The notes under the pieces are model-generated. The model had not been told where the DNA came from. It was given only the letters and a program-made list of their open reading frames with translations, and did no database searches. Of a stretch of 64,000 bases of DNA, positions 34,401 through 42,510 are shown in pieces. The stretch is from positions 124,001 to 188,000 of the forward strand of contig NZ_RDSM01000001.1 of NCBI RefSeq assembly GCF_004115155.1. Direction: 5' to 3'. Within the stretch, counting starts at the first letter, position 1. Every line of letters begins with the position of its first letter. The position numbers were made by a program, and so were the translations under genes. This stretch comes from Granulicella sibirica. GTDB lineage: Bacteria > Acidobacteriota > Terriglobia > Terriglobales > Acidobacteriaceae.

Positions 34401-35048
34401 TTTGCCGGCATAGTCCGGCTGCCTCAGGGCGAGACAGCCGGGGCAGTACGGGCTGCTTTTGAGCGGCCGGAAGGCTCGTTTGCGGCGCGGGCGTTTGGCA
34501 ATGCGGTGCATGCGTTTCTGGAAATCGCGGCGCAACGGCTAGCAGAGGGTGGGACGGCTTCGAGGCTGCTAGGGGAGATTGCCGGGTGGCAGGGACGAAT
34601 CGAAGCTGTGCTGCGGGCGGATGGGCTCGCTCCGGCTGTGGTGTCGCGGCTTGGTCAAAGAGTGCTGGAGGCTTTACGCCTAACGCTGGGCGACCGGGAT
34701 GGGCTTTGGATCCTGTCGCCGCATCCAGAGGCTTCAAGTGAGGTCGCAATGACTGGGTGGGCCGACGGTTTCAGAAGTGTGCGCCTCGACCGGGTGTTTC
34801 GGGCAGGAGCCGTTCCAGGGAGTTCGGGAACGAGCCATATTTGGATCGTCGACTATAAGACGGCGACCCATGGGTCGAACGCGGTAGAGGAGTTCCTGGC
34901 GCGGGAGCGGGCGAAGTACAAGGTGCAGCTCGAGGCCTACGCGCGAACTCTGGCCCGTCTTACGCATGGCGACGCGCCGGAGATACGAGTTGCTCTTTAC
35001 TATCCGGCTCTCGCGAAGCTTACGTGGTGGGTTCCGGAGCTTATTTAG
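31389..35048 (+). CDS. AddA/UvrD-like helicase-nuclease
   Basis: 1219-residue superfamily 1A helicase with a C-terminal nuclease, the AddA-like subunit of an end-resection complex. Motifs in order: Walker A EAPAGSGKTGLL (about 67), TFTNKATAELRERV (Ia), LVDEMQDTS (II, about 467), FLVGDPKQSIYRFRQA (III), LTANFRSQRRLV (IV), TIHGSKGLEWDVVMVPG (V, about 839), LFYVACTRAKEELHLF (VI), then nuclease IVDYKTATHG (about 1154). The annotated ATG overlaps the AddB-like gene by 68 bases; tandem ATGs at 31419 and 31422 next to AAGAGG are alternatives and reduce the overlap. The stop overlaps that of the convergent phoU gene. Confidence 0.93.
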   Translation: MSPRVRLTKRMMKRTTGKTSTNNLLLFPEAEPVPQDDLLSEDATAARPPDWRERERALDIRTSWIVEAPAGSGKTGLLIQRYLKLLADGSVREPEQVLAITFTNKATAELRERVIGQLEAAAAGGGPVKGFDRQTRVLAQAVLARDGAAGWGLIEHPRRLNIRTIDSVCAEISRSLPVLSSSGGRQAPTTEADRLYREAARRTLKQLGGEDAALHEALRTVLLHRDGNLAECEGLIAAMLGWRDQWGQLVPLRGEALDDAALDAKILPKLERALDVAICQALTQLSESLSAAALEELTMVAAEFATLEGYNGDPSPIAMCAGRMQSPVALANDLAHWRALVHLLLTPSSKTWRRGFNVNHVGFKTGAAHKTRLKEMVESLEDRDDVLQALCQVSALPPARYPADQWKVAKALFRVLSHALVELQLVFAETGECDFVELSLAARSALTREGGVEDLAAALGVETMHLLVDEMQDTSTGQYELIERLTQGWDGFSQTVFLVGDPKQSIYRFRQARVERFVRMMHEERLGDLPLGRLRLTANFRSQRRLVEQFNEDFSQVFPPVADIAHPEEVPYAGADAVREVSATEGLVWHARAASSGRTDEETKQNRRRLNRENARAVRRIAADWMARPLPAGRTEPWKIAVLVRSRQHLAGIVTELNREGVPFRAVEIEALGERQEILDLLGLTRALLHPADRVAWFAVLHAPWCGLGLADLHRLAGGDDEGLKERCVADLIRERGHMLSEDGEERLARIWPVLDAADGQRGRLPVYEWVERTWRSLGGDSYLDEGERANAMRFFRLLDEIEAETGRVEPGLLAMRTKKLYAQAALRPGAVDLMTIHGSKGLEWDVVMVPGLEKRSPPDRGYLLNWMEIDSGDEAVAHMVLAPIPGKGEDTRDLNAWIRFVHGLREAAERKRLFYVACTRAKEELHLFAAPDRGSKGEVRVEPSSMLKTAWQVAKTHFEAQDEEEQEAFPGFEGEVLAIAAVAEKERPPVLRRVRSEFDPSERFAGIVRLPQGETAGAVRAAFERPEGSFAARAFGNAVHAFLEIAAQRLAEGGTASRLLGEIAGWQGRIEAVLRADGLAPAVVSRLGQRVLEALRLTLGDRDGLWILSPHPEASSEVAMTGWADGFRSVRLDRVFRAGAVPGSSGTSHIWIVDYKTATHGSNAVEEFLARERAKYKVQLEAYARTLARLTHGDAPEIRVALYYPALAKLTWWVPELI

Positions 35049-35707
35049 CCTGCCGTACTGGTGTGGCGGACGTCTGCGCCGCGGACCCAGAAGATGACAT
35101 CTTCGGCGATGTTGGTGGCGTGATCTCCGACGCGCTCGAGATTACGGGCGATGATCAGAGCGTTGAGGGACTGCGGCGTGAGGTCGGCGCGCTCCTTAAT
35201 CAGGCCGCTGAGTGAGACGAAGGCGGCATCGTTCATCTCGTCGACCTGGTCGTCGAGGGCGAGGACGGTTTGGGCGAGTTCGGCATCGGCTTCAATGAAG
35301 GCCTGGAGAGCCTTGCGGACCATGGCGGAGGCGAGGGAGGCCAGCTTGGGGATGTCGACAGGCAGGTCGATGTTGGCGAAGGCTCCCATCTCGCGGACGC
35401 GAACGGCGATGTTGACCGCCTGGTCTCCAACGCGTTCGAGGTCGGCGTTGATGCGGATGACGGAGAGGATGAACCGCAGATCGATGGCCATGGGTTGCTC
35501 CATCGCGAGGAGATCGAGGGCCATCTGGTCGATCTCGCGTTCGAGGCGGTTGATGGCCGGCTCGGAACGGAAGACGAGCTCGCAGATGCTCAGATCGCGT
35601 GTGCGGTAGGCCTCGATGGAACGCTGAATCGCCTGCTCGGCCATACCGGCCATGACCAGGAGGCGCTCGCGCAGATCGCCGAGGCTCTGGTGAAATTTGA
35701 TACGCAT
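35045..35707 (-). CDS. phoU: Phosphate signalling regulator PhoU
   Basis: 220-residue all-helical protein that links the Pst phosphate transporter to PhoR and restrains Pho signalling when phosphate is ample. Two PhoU repeats are seen, each with the E/D-rich metal motif: RINADLERVGDQAVNIAVRV and IARNLERVGDHATNIAEDVI. The ATG at 35707 overlaps the pstB stop (ATGA), so translation is coupled. Its own stop (TAA) overlaps the convergent helicase stop in TTAG. Length is standard. Confidence 0.97.
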   Translation of the reverse strand: MRIKFHQSLGDLRERLLVMAGMAEQAIQRSIEAYRTRDLSICELVFRSEPAINRLEREIDQMALDLLAMEQPMAIDLRFILSVIRINADLERVGDQAVNIAVRVREMGAFANIDLPVDIPKLASLASAMVRKALQAFIEADAELAQTVLALDDQVDEMNDAAFVSLSGLIKERADLTPQSLNALIIARNLERVGDHATNIAEDVIFWVRGADVRHTSTAG

Positions 35708-36465
35708 CAGCCGAACCTCCCTGTGATGTAATCCTCGGTGCGCTTGTCGCTTGGATTGGTGAAGATCTTGTGGGTTGGGCTGAACTCAACCAGCTTCCCG
35801 TTCAGGAAGAAGCCTGTGTTCTCTGCGACGCGTGCAGCCTGCTGCATGTTGTGTGTGACGATGACGATCGTGTACTGGTGCTTCAATTCGAAGATCAGAT
35901 CTTCGATCTTTGATGTTGAGATTGGGTCTAGTGCCGAAGCGGGTTCGTCCATGAGCAGGACTTCTGGGTCGATGGCGAGAGCACGGGCGATGCAGAGACG
36001 CTGCTGCTGGCCGCCAGAGAGAGACGAACCGGACTTCTTGCGATAGTCGTCCTTTACCTCGTCCCAGAGAGCGGCCTGGCGGAGGGAGCGCTCGATCTTT
36101 TCGTCGAGAAGGCTCCGTTTGGGCGTATCTTCGAGGCGGATCCCCGCAGCGACGTTCTCGTAGATCGACATAGTTGGAAATGGATTCGGACGCTGAAAGA
36201 CCATGCCGATGCGGCGCCGAATGGCAACCGGAGAGGCGTCGTGGTAGACGTCGATCTCGCCGATCTTAACGGAGCCGGTGGCGCGGGCGCCGGCAATGGT
36301 CTCGTGCATGCGGTTCAAGCAGCGGACAAAGGTCGATTTCTCGCAACCGGAGGGGCCAATCAACGCCGTTGCACGATTCGCGGGAATCGGCAGATTGATG
36401 TCCTGCAACGTGTGGGTCTTGCCATACCACGCGTTCAGATGTTCGACTTCGATTCCAACGCCCAC
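35707..36465 (-). CDS. pstB: Phosphate ABC transporter ATP-binding protein PstB, P-loop Gly replaced by Glu
   Basis: 252-residue ATPase for high-affinity phosphate import through PstCA. The GTG start at 36465 is chosen because AAGGAGAG lies upstream at ideal spacing; longer readings add unrelated residues. Signature [15 protein letters not shown], Walker [14 protein letters not shown]-loop FQRPNPF and switch His in VTHNMQQA are intact. The Walker A motif reads GPSGCEKST: residue 42 (codon at 36340-36342, GAG) is Glu where virtually all ABC ATPases have Gly. This would be expected to impair ATP binding, unless the base is an error. pstS, pstC and pstA are absent from the window; phoR is directly upstream and phoU overlaps downstream. 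Confidence 0.95.
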   Translation of the reverse strand: MGVGIEVEHLNAWYGKTHTLQDINLPIPANRATALIGPSGCEKSTFVRCLNRMHETIAGARATGSVKIGEIDVYHDASPVAIRRRIGMVFQRPNPFPTMSIYENVAAGIRLEDTPKRSLLDEKIERSLRQAALWDEVKDDYRKKSGSSLSGGQQQRLCIARALAIDPEVLLMDEPASALDPISTSKIEDLIFELKHQYTIVIVTHNMQQAARVAENTGFFLNGKLVEFSPTHKIFTNPSDKRTEDYITGRFG

Positions 36466-36563
36466 AAACTCTCTCCTTGATTCTTTATGCCAACGGGGCG
36501 GGCGGGCCCGTAGAGCAACCATGTCGATCATACCAATCGGTCTTGGGCCGCCCGCCGAACGGT

Positions 36564-38009
36564 TCAGCTTTCTTCGTCGGCGATAGGATACTGCGCCACT
36601 GGAAGAGTAAAGATAAAGTTGCTGCCTGCGTTCAAGTCGCTTTCGGCACGGATCGTTCCGCCCTGCATCTGGACTGTGTGATGAGCGATGGCAAGTCCGA
36701 GCCCCGTTCCGCCGGACTCTCTTGAACGAGCCTTATCGACCCGATAGAAGCGCTCGAAGATACGAGTGAGATGCTCGGAGGCGATGCCCTGACCGAAGTC
36801 ACGCACACTGAACTCCACTAACTCGAAGGGAGCGGCGATCTCGCGGGCGCTCACGATCACGCGCGAATGGGTTGCGTTCCGGGCCTGCCCGTACTTGATG
36901 GCGTTTTCGATCAGGTTCCCGAGGACCTGCAGGATCGCGTCATGATCGGCGAAGACCTGCCGGCGCGTGAGTTCGCCCACTTCGAGGACGGCCTCATTCT
37001 CCTGAATGAGGCCACTCATGCTCAGGACGGCGTCACGAACGAGGGTGTCCGCCCGGATGGGCGTGGGGCTGAGCGCCTGCTCGGCGGACTCGACCCTGGC
37101 CATGACGAGTAAGTCCTCCGTCAGCCGGTTCATGCGGAGAGCGTTCTTCAGAATGGTCGAAAGGAACGAACGGGCGTTCTCGCTAAGGCTTTCCTCATGG
37201 TCGAGAAGGGTTTCGACGTAGCCGGTAATCGAGGTGAGAGGCGTTCTCAGTTCGTGCGAGACATTCGCCACAAAGTCCTTTTGGGTACGCTCGACCTGCT
37301 CGATGCGGGTAATGTCGTGGAGCACAGCGACGGCTCCCCCACCCGGCATGGGCGAGGCGTTCACCTCAAAGATACTTCCGGGCAAAACGCTGGTCGCGCG
37401 GCGATAGAAGGCTGTCTTATTGTCGAGAGTTGACTGCACGACCTGGAGGACGTCCGGGTCGCGGATGGTCTGCACGAGAGCATGTCCGACGCGAACCGGA
37501 GAACCAGCCGAGCCGTTATACGAGGCGCTCGGCATAAGGCGCTGCATCCTCTGGTTGGTCCAGAGGATTCGACCCGCAGAGTCGACGGCGACAACGGCAT
37601 CCTGCATGCTGTCGAGAAGAGCCTCGAGATCGTGGCGGCTTTCCGAAGAGGCTCGCAGGGTCTCCTGCACATCGCTTGAGGCGGCGGCAACGGCGTGGGC
37701 GAGCTTATCGAAGTCGCGGTACGCCGGGCGCTGAGCGTTGTCCACTGGCTCAAGAGTGTCCAGAGCAGGCGCTAGAATCTTCATCGCCGACTGCTCAAGT
37801 GGGCTGATGGCGGCACGAAGAGAATGGACGATCCACCAGGTAACCGCCGCGGATAGAATCAGCCCGACAGCACACGCAATCAAACCACGCAACCGCGGGC
37901 CGTAAGCCACCACACCGGCAAAGAGCGCCAGTCCGAGGGCAACCCGATAAAAGAGGTTAAAGAAAAGACTGCGGTTCAAGTGATTCAGCTTCCTCGGCGG
38001 ATGGCACAT
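36564..38009 (-). CDS. phoR: Sensor histidine kinase PhoR-like
   Basis: 481-residue membrane kinase, the phosphate-limitation sensor. Two N-terminal membrane segments (residues about 14-60, [20 protein letters not shown] and [20 protein letters not shown]) with hardly any periplasmic loop, as in PhoR. A PAS domain follows ([20 protein letters not shown]), then HisKA with phospho-His in [20 protein letters not shown] and HATPase with N box [13 protein letters not shown]1 [13 protein letters not shown] and G2 [13 protein letters not shown] at 37979 with GAGGAAG upstream is an alternative start that trims ten residues. It lies 60 bases after phoB and 98 bases before pstB. Confidence 0.93.
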   Translation of the reverse strand: MCHPPRKLNHLNRSLFFNLFYRVALGLALFAGVVAYGPRLRGLIACAVGLILSAAVTWWIVHSLRAAISPLEQSAMKILAPALDTLEPVDNAQRPAYRDFDKLAHAVAAASSDVQETLRASSESRHDLEALLDSMQDAVVAVDSAGRILWTNQRMQRLMPSASYNGSAGSPVRVGHALVQTIRDPDVLQVVQSTLDNKTAFYRRATSVLPGSIFEVNASPMPGGGAVAVLHDITRIEQVERTQKDFVANVSHELRTPLTSITGYVETLLDHEESLSENARSFLSTILKNALRMNRLTEDLLVMARVESAEQALSPTPIRADTLVRDAVLSMSGLIQENEAVLEVGELTRRQVFADHDAILQVLGNLIENAIKYGQARNATHSRVIVSAREIAAPFELVEFSVRDFGQGIASEHLTRIFERFYRVDKARSRESGGTGLGLAIAHHTVQMQGGTIRAESDLNAGSNFIFTLPVAQYPIADEES

Positions 38010-38068
38010 GCCGGGTCATGATGAGACGGCTTGCGGCAGGCCGGCTCGTTTGAGCCTTCTTGTCATGC

Positions 38069-38779
38069 TTAGGCCTGCTGCACCTTTGGTATCTCAAACC
38101 TATACCCCGCCCCTCGCATGGTCTTGAGGTAACGCGGGGTCTCTGCGTCTTCCTCGATCTTCTCCCGGATCCGCCGAACGTAGACGTCGACGGAGCGGGG
38201 AGTGACGAAGCGGGCGTCTCCCCAGACCGCGTCCAGGAGGTGGTCGCGGCTAAACACACGCCCGGGATGCCGGGCAAGGTAGTCGAGCAGGCGGAACTCT
38301 GTGGCGGTCGTGGTCACCAGCTCTCCGTTGACGCGCAACTGCATAGCGTTGGCATCGATCTCGATGGCCTCAAACTTCAGCAATGAAGGTGTCGTGGGCC
38401 GCTCGAACCGGCGGAGGACAGCCTTGACGCGAGCCACGAGCTCCCGGGTGGCAAAGGGCTTCGTAATATAGTCGTCCGCGCCAAGCTCAAGACCTTGCAC
38501 GCGGTCATTCTCGGCGGCACGGGCGGTGAGGAAGATGATGGGAATGCTGCTCAGGGTCGGATTTTGGCGGAGCCTGCGGCACAGATCAAGACCATCTCCC
38601 CCGGGCACCATGATGTCCAGGAGAAAAAGTGCGGGAGGATGGCGTTCGGCGTCGGAGAGGACCTGTCCGATCGCGAGGTAGGGGCGCACGGTAAAGCCCG
38701 CGCCTTCAAGGTGGTACTGAACGAGGCGTGAGATGTCTGCATCATCCTCTAAAACAACGATCGTCTGCGGCTGACTCAA
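38069..38779 (-). CDS. phoB: Response regulator PhoB-like (OmpR family)
   Basis: 236-residue transcription factor. Receiver domain at 1-125 with acidic EDD pocket, phospho-acceptor in LFLLDIMVPGGDG, Thr in IIFLTARAAEND and Lys in DDYITKPFATREL. The C-terminal winged-helix DNA-binding domain (about 135-232) shows TEFRLLDYLARHPGRVFSRD, VTPRSVDVYVRRIREKIEED and KTMRGAGYRF. It is first in the phoB-phoR-pstB-phoU operon, which identifies it as the Pho regulator. I did not find a clear Pho box in the 210-base divergent region upstream. Confidence 0.94.
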   Translation of the reverse strand: MSQPQTIVVLEDDADISRLVQYHLEGAGFTVRPYLAIGQVLSDAERHPPALFLLDIMVPGGDGLDLCRRLRQNPTLSSIPIIFLTARAAENDRVQGLELGADDYITKPFATRELVARVKAVLRRFERPTTPSLLKFEAIEIDANAMQLRVNGELVTTTATEFRLLDYLARHPGRVFSRDHLLDAVWGDARFVTPRSVDVYVRRIREKIEEDAETPRYLKTMRGAGYRFEIPKVQQA

Positions 38780-38989
38780 TGCTCTGATCCTTTTTGGGCG
38801 GACTACAGCCCCCCCGTCGTTAGATTAGTCCAGAGGCTCCGCACCTTGTGCGAACATCCAGTAAATCTATTGAAGAGCGGATCCCGTTTGCATTTCATGG
38901 GGCTGCCCCCGGCGCTGTACACTGAATGGAATCCGGTGGTTGACCGTTTTGGTTGGCCCCTCCCCCGATTGCCTCCAGGAGGCTGACGT

Positions 38990-39364
38990 ATGTCGCAACG
39001 GTCTCGACTGATCCTGTGTGTGGACGATGAAGTGGTGGGCCTCCAGGTCCGCAAGATCCTGCTCGAGCGGGCCGGATACCGTGTGCTCACCGCACTCGAC
39101 GGGAGATCCGGTCTAGAGGTTTTCGCTAAGGAACCGATTCAAGCTGTCATTCTCGACTACACGATGCCCGGGATGAACGGCGGCGAGGTCGCGAACAGAA
39201 TGCGGCAGACGAAACCACATATTCCGATCCTCCTGCTCTCCGCGAACATCGCGGTGCCTGCCGACATCACGGCGCTGGTTGACGTCTACATGACCAAGGG
39301 TGAGGGCGCCCCAGTTCTTCTACAAAAGCTCGGAAGCCTTCTGCCGGAGGCGGCACCCCTGTAG
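38990..39364 (+). CDS. Stand-alone response regulator receiver domain
   Basis: 124-residue CheY-like protein. Acidic pocket VDDE, phospho-acceptor Asp in AVILDYTMPGMNGGE, Ser in ILLLSANIAV and Lys in VYMTKGEGAP. A strong ribosome site (AGGAGG) precedes the ATG. It is directly followed by the histidine kinase gene, its likely partner. It resembles the receiver at 20939-21295, indicating duplication. Confidence 0.93.
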   Translation: MSQRSRLILCVDDEVVGLQVRKILLERAGYRVLTALDGRSGLEVFAKEPIQAVILDYTMPGMNGGEVANRMRQTKPHIPILLLSANIAVPADITALVDVYMTKGEGAPVLLQKLGSLLPEAAPL

Positions 39365-39443
39365 GTCATTCTGGTTCGACCTCTGTCCGGAGATGCTGGA
39401 TGTGCCAACCACGAAGCGCCATAGGATTGAAGGAGCTCGAAGC

Positions 39444-41234
39444 TTGAATCTCGCGAAGTTCGACAGGATCCTGCGCGAGGTCCTGATCCTCCCAATCCTC
39501 GTCATCTCGCTTGCCGCGTGCGCCCTGTTCCTCGGCATCCGCGAGACTACGAGCACTGTACAGCGAATCCAGGAGGCGGATGCGGCGATCGCCCAGGCGA
39601 CCCTGATTCAGAAGCTCGTCGTCGACGAAGAGGATGGGGTGCGCGGGTACCAGACGACCGGAGACCGCCGGTTTCTGGAACCATTCGACCGCGCAGCAAG
39701 TCCGTTGAATGCGGCTTTTGGCCGCTTGAAGAACCTGCTGATGGAATATCCAGACGATGTCCGGGATGTCGAGCGTCTACAGTCGGCCCACACCGTATGG
39801 CTTGAAGGATTTGGCCGGTCGATCATCCAGATGACGGGGGATGGCGTCCAGACATCCGAGGTCGACCTCAATATTGTCGGCAAGGCCTATATGGATGCGA
39901 TCCGAGTGGATCTCCAGAAAATCATTCAGGACTCGGAGGCTCGGCGGGGCCGGCGAATCGACGCCTGGCATCACCAGGTGCAACTCATCCTGATAGCGCT
40001 GATCGTGGTAGCGGTCTTCACCGGAGCTTTCATTGGCCTCTTCGCTCGGACTCGCCTTAAACAGGTTTCGACAGCTTATCGTTTGTCGGAGGAGGTCCTG
40101 GAGCGACGGGCTGGTGAACTGTTTGCTTCCGAGCAGAATCTGCGGACGACATTGGCTTCGATCGGAGATGGGGTGATCACGTGCGATCCCATCGGGCGCA
40201 TTCAGATAATGAACGAGGTCGCCCAGGAACTCACTGGGTGGAAACAAGAGCTGGCTCTGGGGCTGTATGCCGATGAGATCTTCCATCTCCTGGAGGAGGG
40301 GACGCGGGAGCCAATCCGGAATCCGTGGACCGATACGACTCGGCTGGAGCATGGGAACAGCCGCATCCTCTTGCGGAAGGATGGGTCCGAGCTCCTGGTA
40401 GACGATAAGACCGCGGTCATTCGGGATAAGAGTGGGGACACGACGGGCGTCGTTACCGTGCTGCGCGACATCACGAACGCGCGGAAGACTCAGACGGCAC
40501 TTCTCGCGAATGAGAAGCTAGCGGTAGCGGGGCGGCTCGCGGCCTCGATCGCGCACGAGATTCACAATCCTCTGGATGCGGTCTCAAATCTTCTTTACCT
40601 CATGAGTTCGGGGTCGACCCCGGAGGAGACGGTTCAGTTCCTGGACATGGCGCAACAGGAGCTTTCTCGAGCGATGCAGATCAGCCGATCGATGCTCGGA
40701 CTCTACCGCGAGTCGAAGGCACCCGTCGCGGTCGATGTGCACGATATGCTTGCCGGGCTTCTACTCCTTCTCGAACGGCGCTTCCAGACGATGGGTGTTT
40801 CGGTGACAGAGGCCGTCCCGGCTGGGCTTTGCATCGATGGTTTCCCGGCAGAACTGCGGCAAGTGTTCACCAATCTCATTATTAATGCGGCTGAGGCCGC
40901 TTCCGTGAATGAGGGGGGACGGGTAAGCGTGACCGCGGCTGCACTACCTCCAGGTCTCGATCCCAAAGGAGTGCGGCATGAAGAGGGCGCGCTGATCACG
41001 GTCACGGATAACGGTGGCGGCATGACGCCTGCGGTAAGGGAACGGCTCTTCCATCCGTTCTTCACGACAAAGGGTGAGCAGGGTACGGGGCTTGGTCTTT
41101 GGGTAAGCTACGGGATTATCCGGAAGCATGGCGGGTCGATCGAGATCGAGAGCTCGACCGACGCGGAGACACATGGAACCTCCGTAAGCGTTTTTCTTGC
41201 GTCGAAACCGGTGATACAGCCCGGAGCCGACTAG
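39444..41234 (+). CDS. CHASE3-type sensor histidine kinase with PAS domain
   Basis: 596-residue membrane kinase. A membrane segment (ILREVLILPILVISLAACAL) precedes a periplasmic/extracytoplasmic CHASE3-like four-helix domain with the VVDEEDGVRGYQTTGDRRFL motif, a second membrane segment (LILIALIVVAVFTGAFIGLF), a PAS domain (TLASIGDGVITCDPIGRIQI), HisKA with phospho-His in AASIAHEIHNPLDAVSNLLY, and HATPase (NLIINAAEAASV, VTDNGGGMTPAV, GTGLGLWVS). I chose the TTG at 39444 because AGGAG lies 8 bases upstream; an ATG at 39393 has no spaced ribosome site. The receiver just upstream is its probable partner. Its C-terminal core resembles the kinase at 57426. Confidence 0.92.
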   Translation: MNLAKFDRILREVLILPILVISLAACALFLGIRETTSTVQRIQEADAAIAQATLIQKLVVDEEDGVRGYQTTGDRRFLEPFDRAASPLNAAFGRLKNLLMEYPDDVRDVERLQSAHTVWLEGFGRSIIQMTGDGVQTSEVDLNIVGKAYMDAIRVDLQKIIQDSEARRGRRIDAWHHQVQLILIALIVVAVFTGAFIGLFARTRLKQVSTAYRLSEEVLERRAGELFASEQNLRTTLASIGDGVITCDPIGRIQIMNEVAQELTGWKQELALGLYADEIFHLLEEGTREPIRNPWTDTTRLEHGNSRILLRKDGSELLVDDKTAVIRDKSGDTTGVVTVLRDITNARKTQTALLANEKLAVAGRLAASIAHEIHNPLDAVSNLLYLMSSGSTPEETVQFLDMAQQELSRAMQISRSMLGLYRESKAPVAVDVHDMLAGLLLLLERRFQTMGVSVTEAVPAGLCIDGFPAELRQVFTNLIINAAEAASVNEGGRVSVTAAALPPGLDPKGVRHEEGALITVTDNGGGMTPAVRERLFHPFFTTKGEQGTGLGLWVSYGIIRKHGGSIEIESSTDAETHGTSVSVFLASKPVIQPGAD

Positions 41235-41243
41235 GATCTGTCG

Positions 41244-42509
41244 CTAAGGCTTCACGGGGTGGACGGTGTTCCAAAGAAGGATCGCCGTAAGACCGGTAAC
41301 GATGGCAGAGGTAGTCCAGGCGATGACGTTGAACCAGCGAGAGTTGGTGTATTCGCCCATAAGATCGTGCTTGTTGATGAGCTTCAGCATGAAGATCAGG
41401 ACGACCGGGAGCAAGATGCCGTTGAGAACCTGCGAGAGGATCGTGATCCGGACCAGGGGGAAGTTCGGAATAAGAACGACTGCGGCGCCGAAGGCGATCA
41501 GCAGTGAATAGAACCAGTAGAAGAACGGGGCCTCGTCGAAGCTCTTGTCGAGGCCGCTCTCGAAACCCATTCCCTCGCATACGGTGTACGCGGTCGACAG
41601 GGGCAAGATGGAGGCGGCGAAGAGGGACGCGTTGAAGAGGCCGGCTGCGAAGAGAATGAAGGCGTACTTCCCCGCCAGGGGCATCATGGCGTTGGCCGCG
41701 TCGGAGGGGACGTTGATGTCACGCATCCCATGAGTGAAGAGGGTCGCGGCGCACGCGACAACGATGAACCAGGCAACAACGTCGGTAAAGATTGAGCCGA
41801 CGATGACGTCGAGACGGGACGCCTTGTACTGACGTACGCCGACTCCTTTCTCGACAATCGAGGACTGAAGATAGAACTGCATCCATGGGGTGATCGTCGT
41901 GCCGATAACGCCGACAGTCATGTAGACGTAGTCGCGGTCCTTCCAGACGGCGCGCGGCGGAAGCTTCACGGTTTCGAGGAGGGCGAGGTGCCAGTTGGGG
42001 CCGCTGAGTACGCCAGTGACGATGTACGCGATGTAGAAAACGCTGGCGGCGAGGAATACTTTTTCGACGTTCTTGTAGTTGCCCTTGACGACCAGCGCCC
42101 AGACGAAGAAGGCACAAACGGGAACACTGATGTATTTGCTGATGTGGAAGAGTTGCAGCGATCCTGCGATACCGGAGAACTCCGCGACAACGTTGCCGAA
42201 GTTCACGATGACGAGGAGGATCAGCATAATGAAAGTCATGCGGAGCCCAAACTCTTCGCGGATAAGGTCGGAGAGGCCTTTGCCGGTGACGACGCCCATG
42301 CGAGCGCACATCTCCTGCACCACGATAAGGGCGAGCGTGATGGGGATCATCGTCCAGAGGAGCGTGTACCCGTAGTGCGCGCCAGCCTGCGAGTAGGTGA
42401 GGATGCCGCCGGCGTCGTTATCCACGTTGGCGGTAATGAAGCCAGGACCAAGGACGGCGAGGAAGAGGAAGATGCTGGTGCGCCAGCGGCGCCAGAGCGA
42501 AGCGGCCAT
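41244..42509 (-). CDS. Nramp-related divalent metal transporter with altered metal-site motifs
   Basis: 421-residue inner-membrane protein with about 11 hydrophobic segments and the overall Nramp pattern (GPGFITA...QAGAHYGYTLLW in TM1; YLQSS after TM6). In canonical Nramp (MntH) TM1 carries DPGN and TM6 carries MPH, whose Asp, Asn and Met ligate Mn2+/Fe2+. Here they read DAGG (32-35) and TPW (207-209): Asp is kept, Asn is Gly, Met is Thr. The conserved Met is known to discriminate against Mg2+/Ca2+, so its loss suggests an Nramp-related Mg2+ transporter. The start is one base after the upstream reductase stop, as the last gene of a five-gene operon that begins with a soluble MgtE-like protein. 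Confidence 0.88.
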   Translation of the reverse strand: MAASLWRRWRTSIFLFLAVLGPGFITANVDNDAGGILTYSQAGAHYGYTLLWTMIPITLALIVVQEMCARMGVVTGKGLSDLIREEFGLRMTFIMLILLVIVNFGNVVAEFSGIAGSLQLFHISKYISVPVCAFFVWALVVKGNYKNVEKVFLAASVFYIAYIVTGVLSGPNWHLALLETVKLPPRAVWKDRDYVYMTVGVIGTTITPWMQFYLQSSIVEKGVGVRQYKASRLDVIVGSIFTDVVAWFIVVACAATLFTHGMRDINVPSDAANAMMPLAGKYAFILFAAGLFNASLFAASILPLSTAYTVCEGMGFESGLDKSFDEAPFFYWFYSLLIAFGAAVVLIPNFPLVRITILSQVLNGILLPVVLIFMLKLINKHDLMGEYTNSRWFNVIAWTTSAIVTGLTAILLWNTVHPVKP

Positions 42510-42510
42510 C

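Noticed and set aside
38780..38989. Pho box upstream of phoB
   Set aside because: No pair of CTGTCAT-like 11-base repeats could be identified in the gap.
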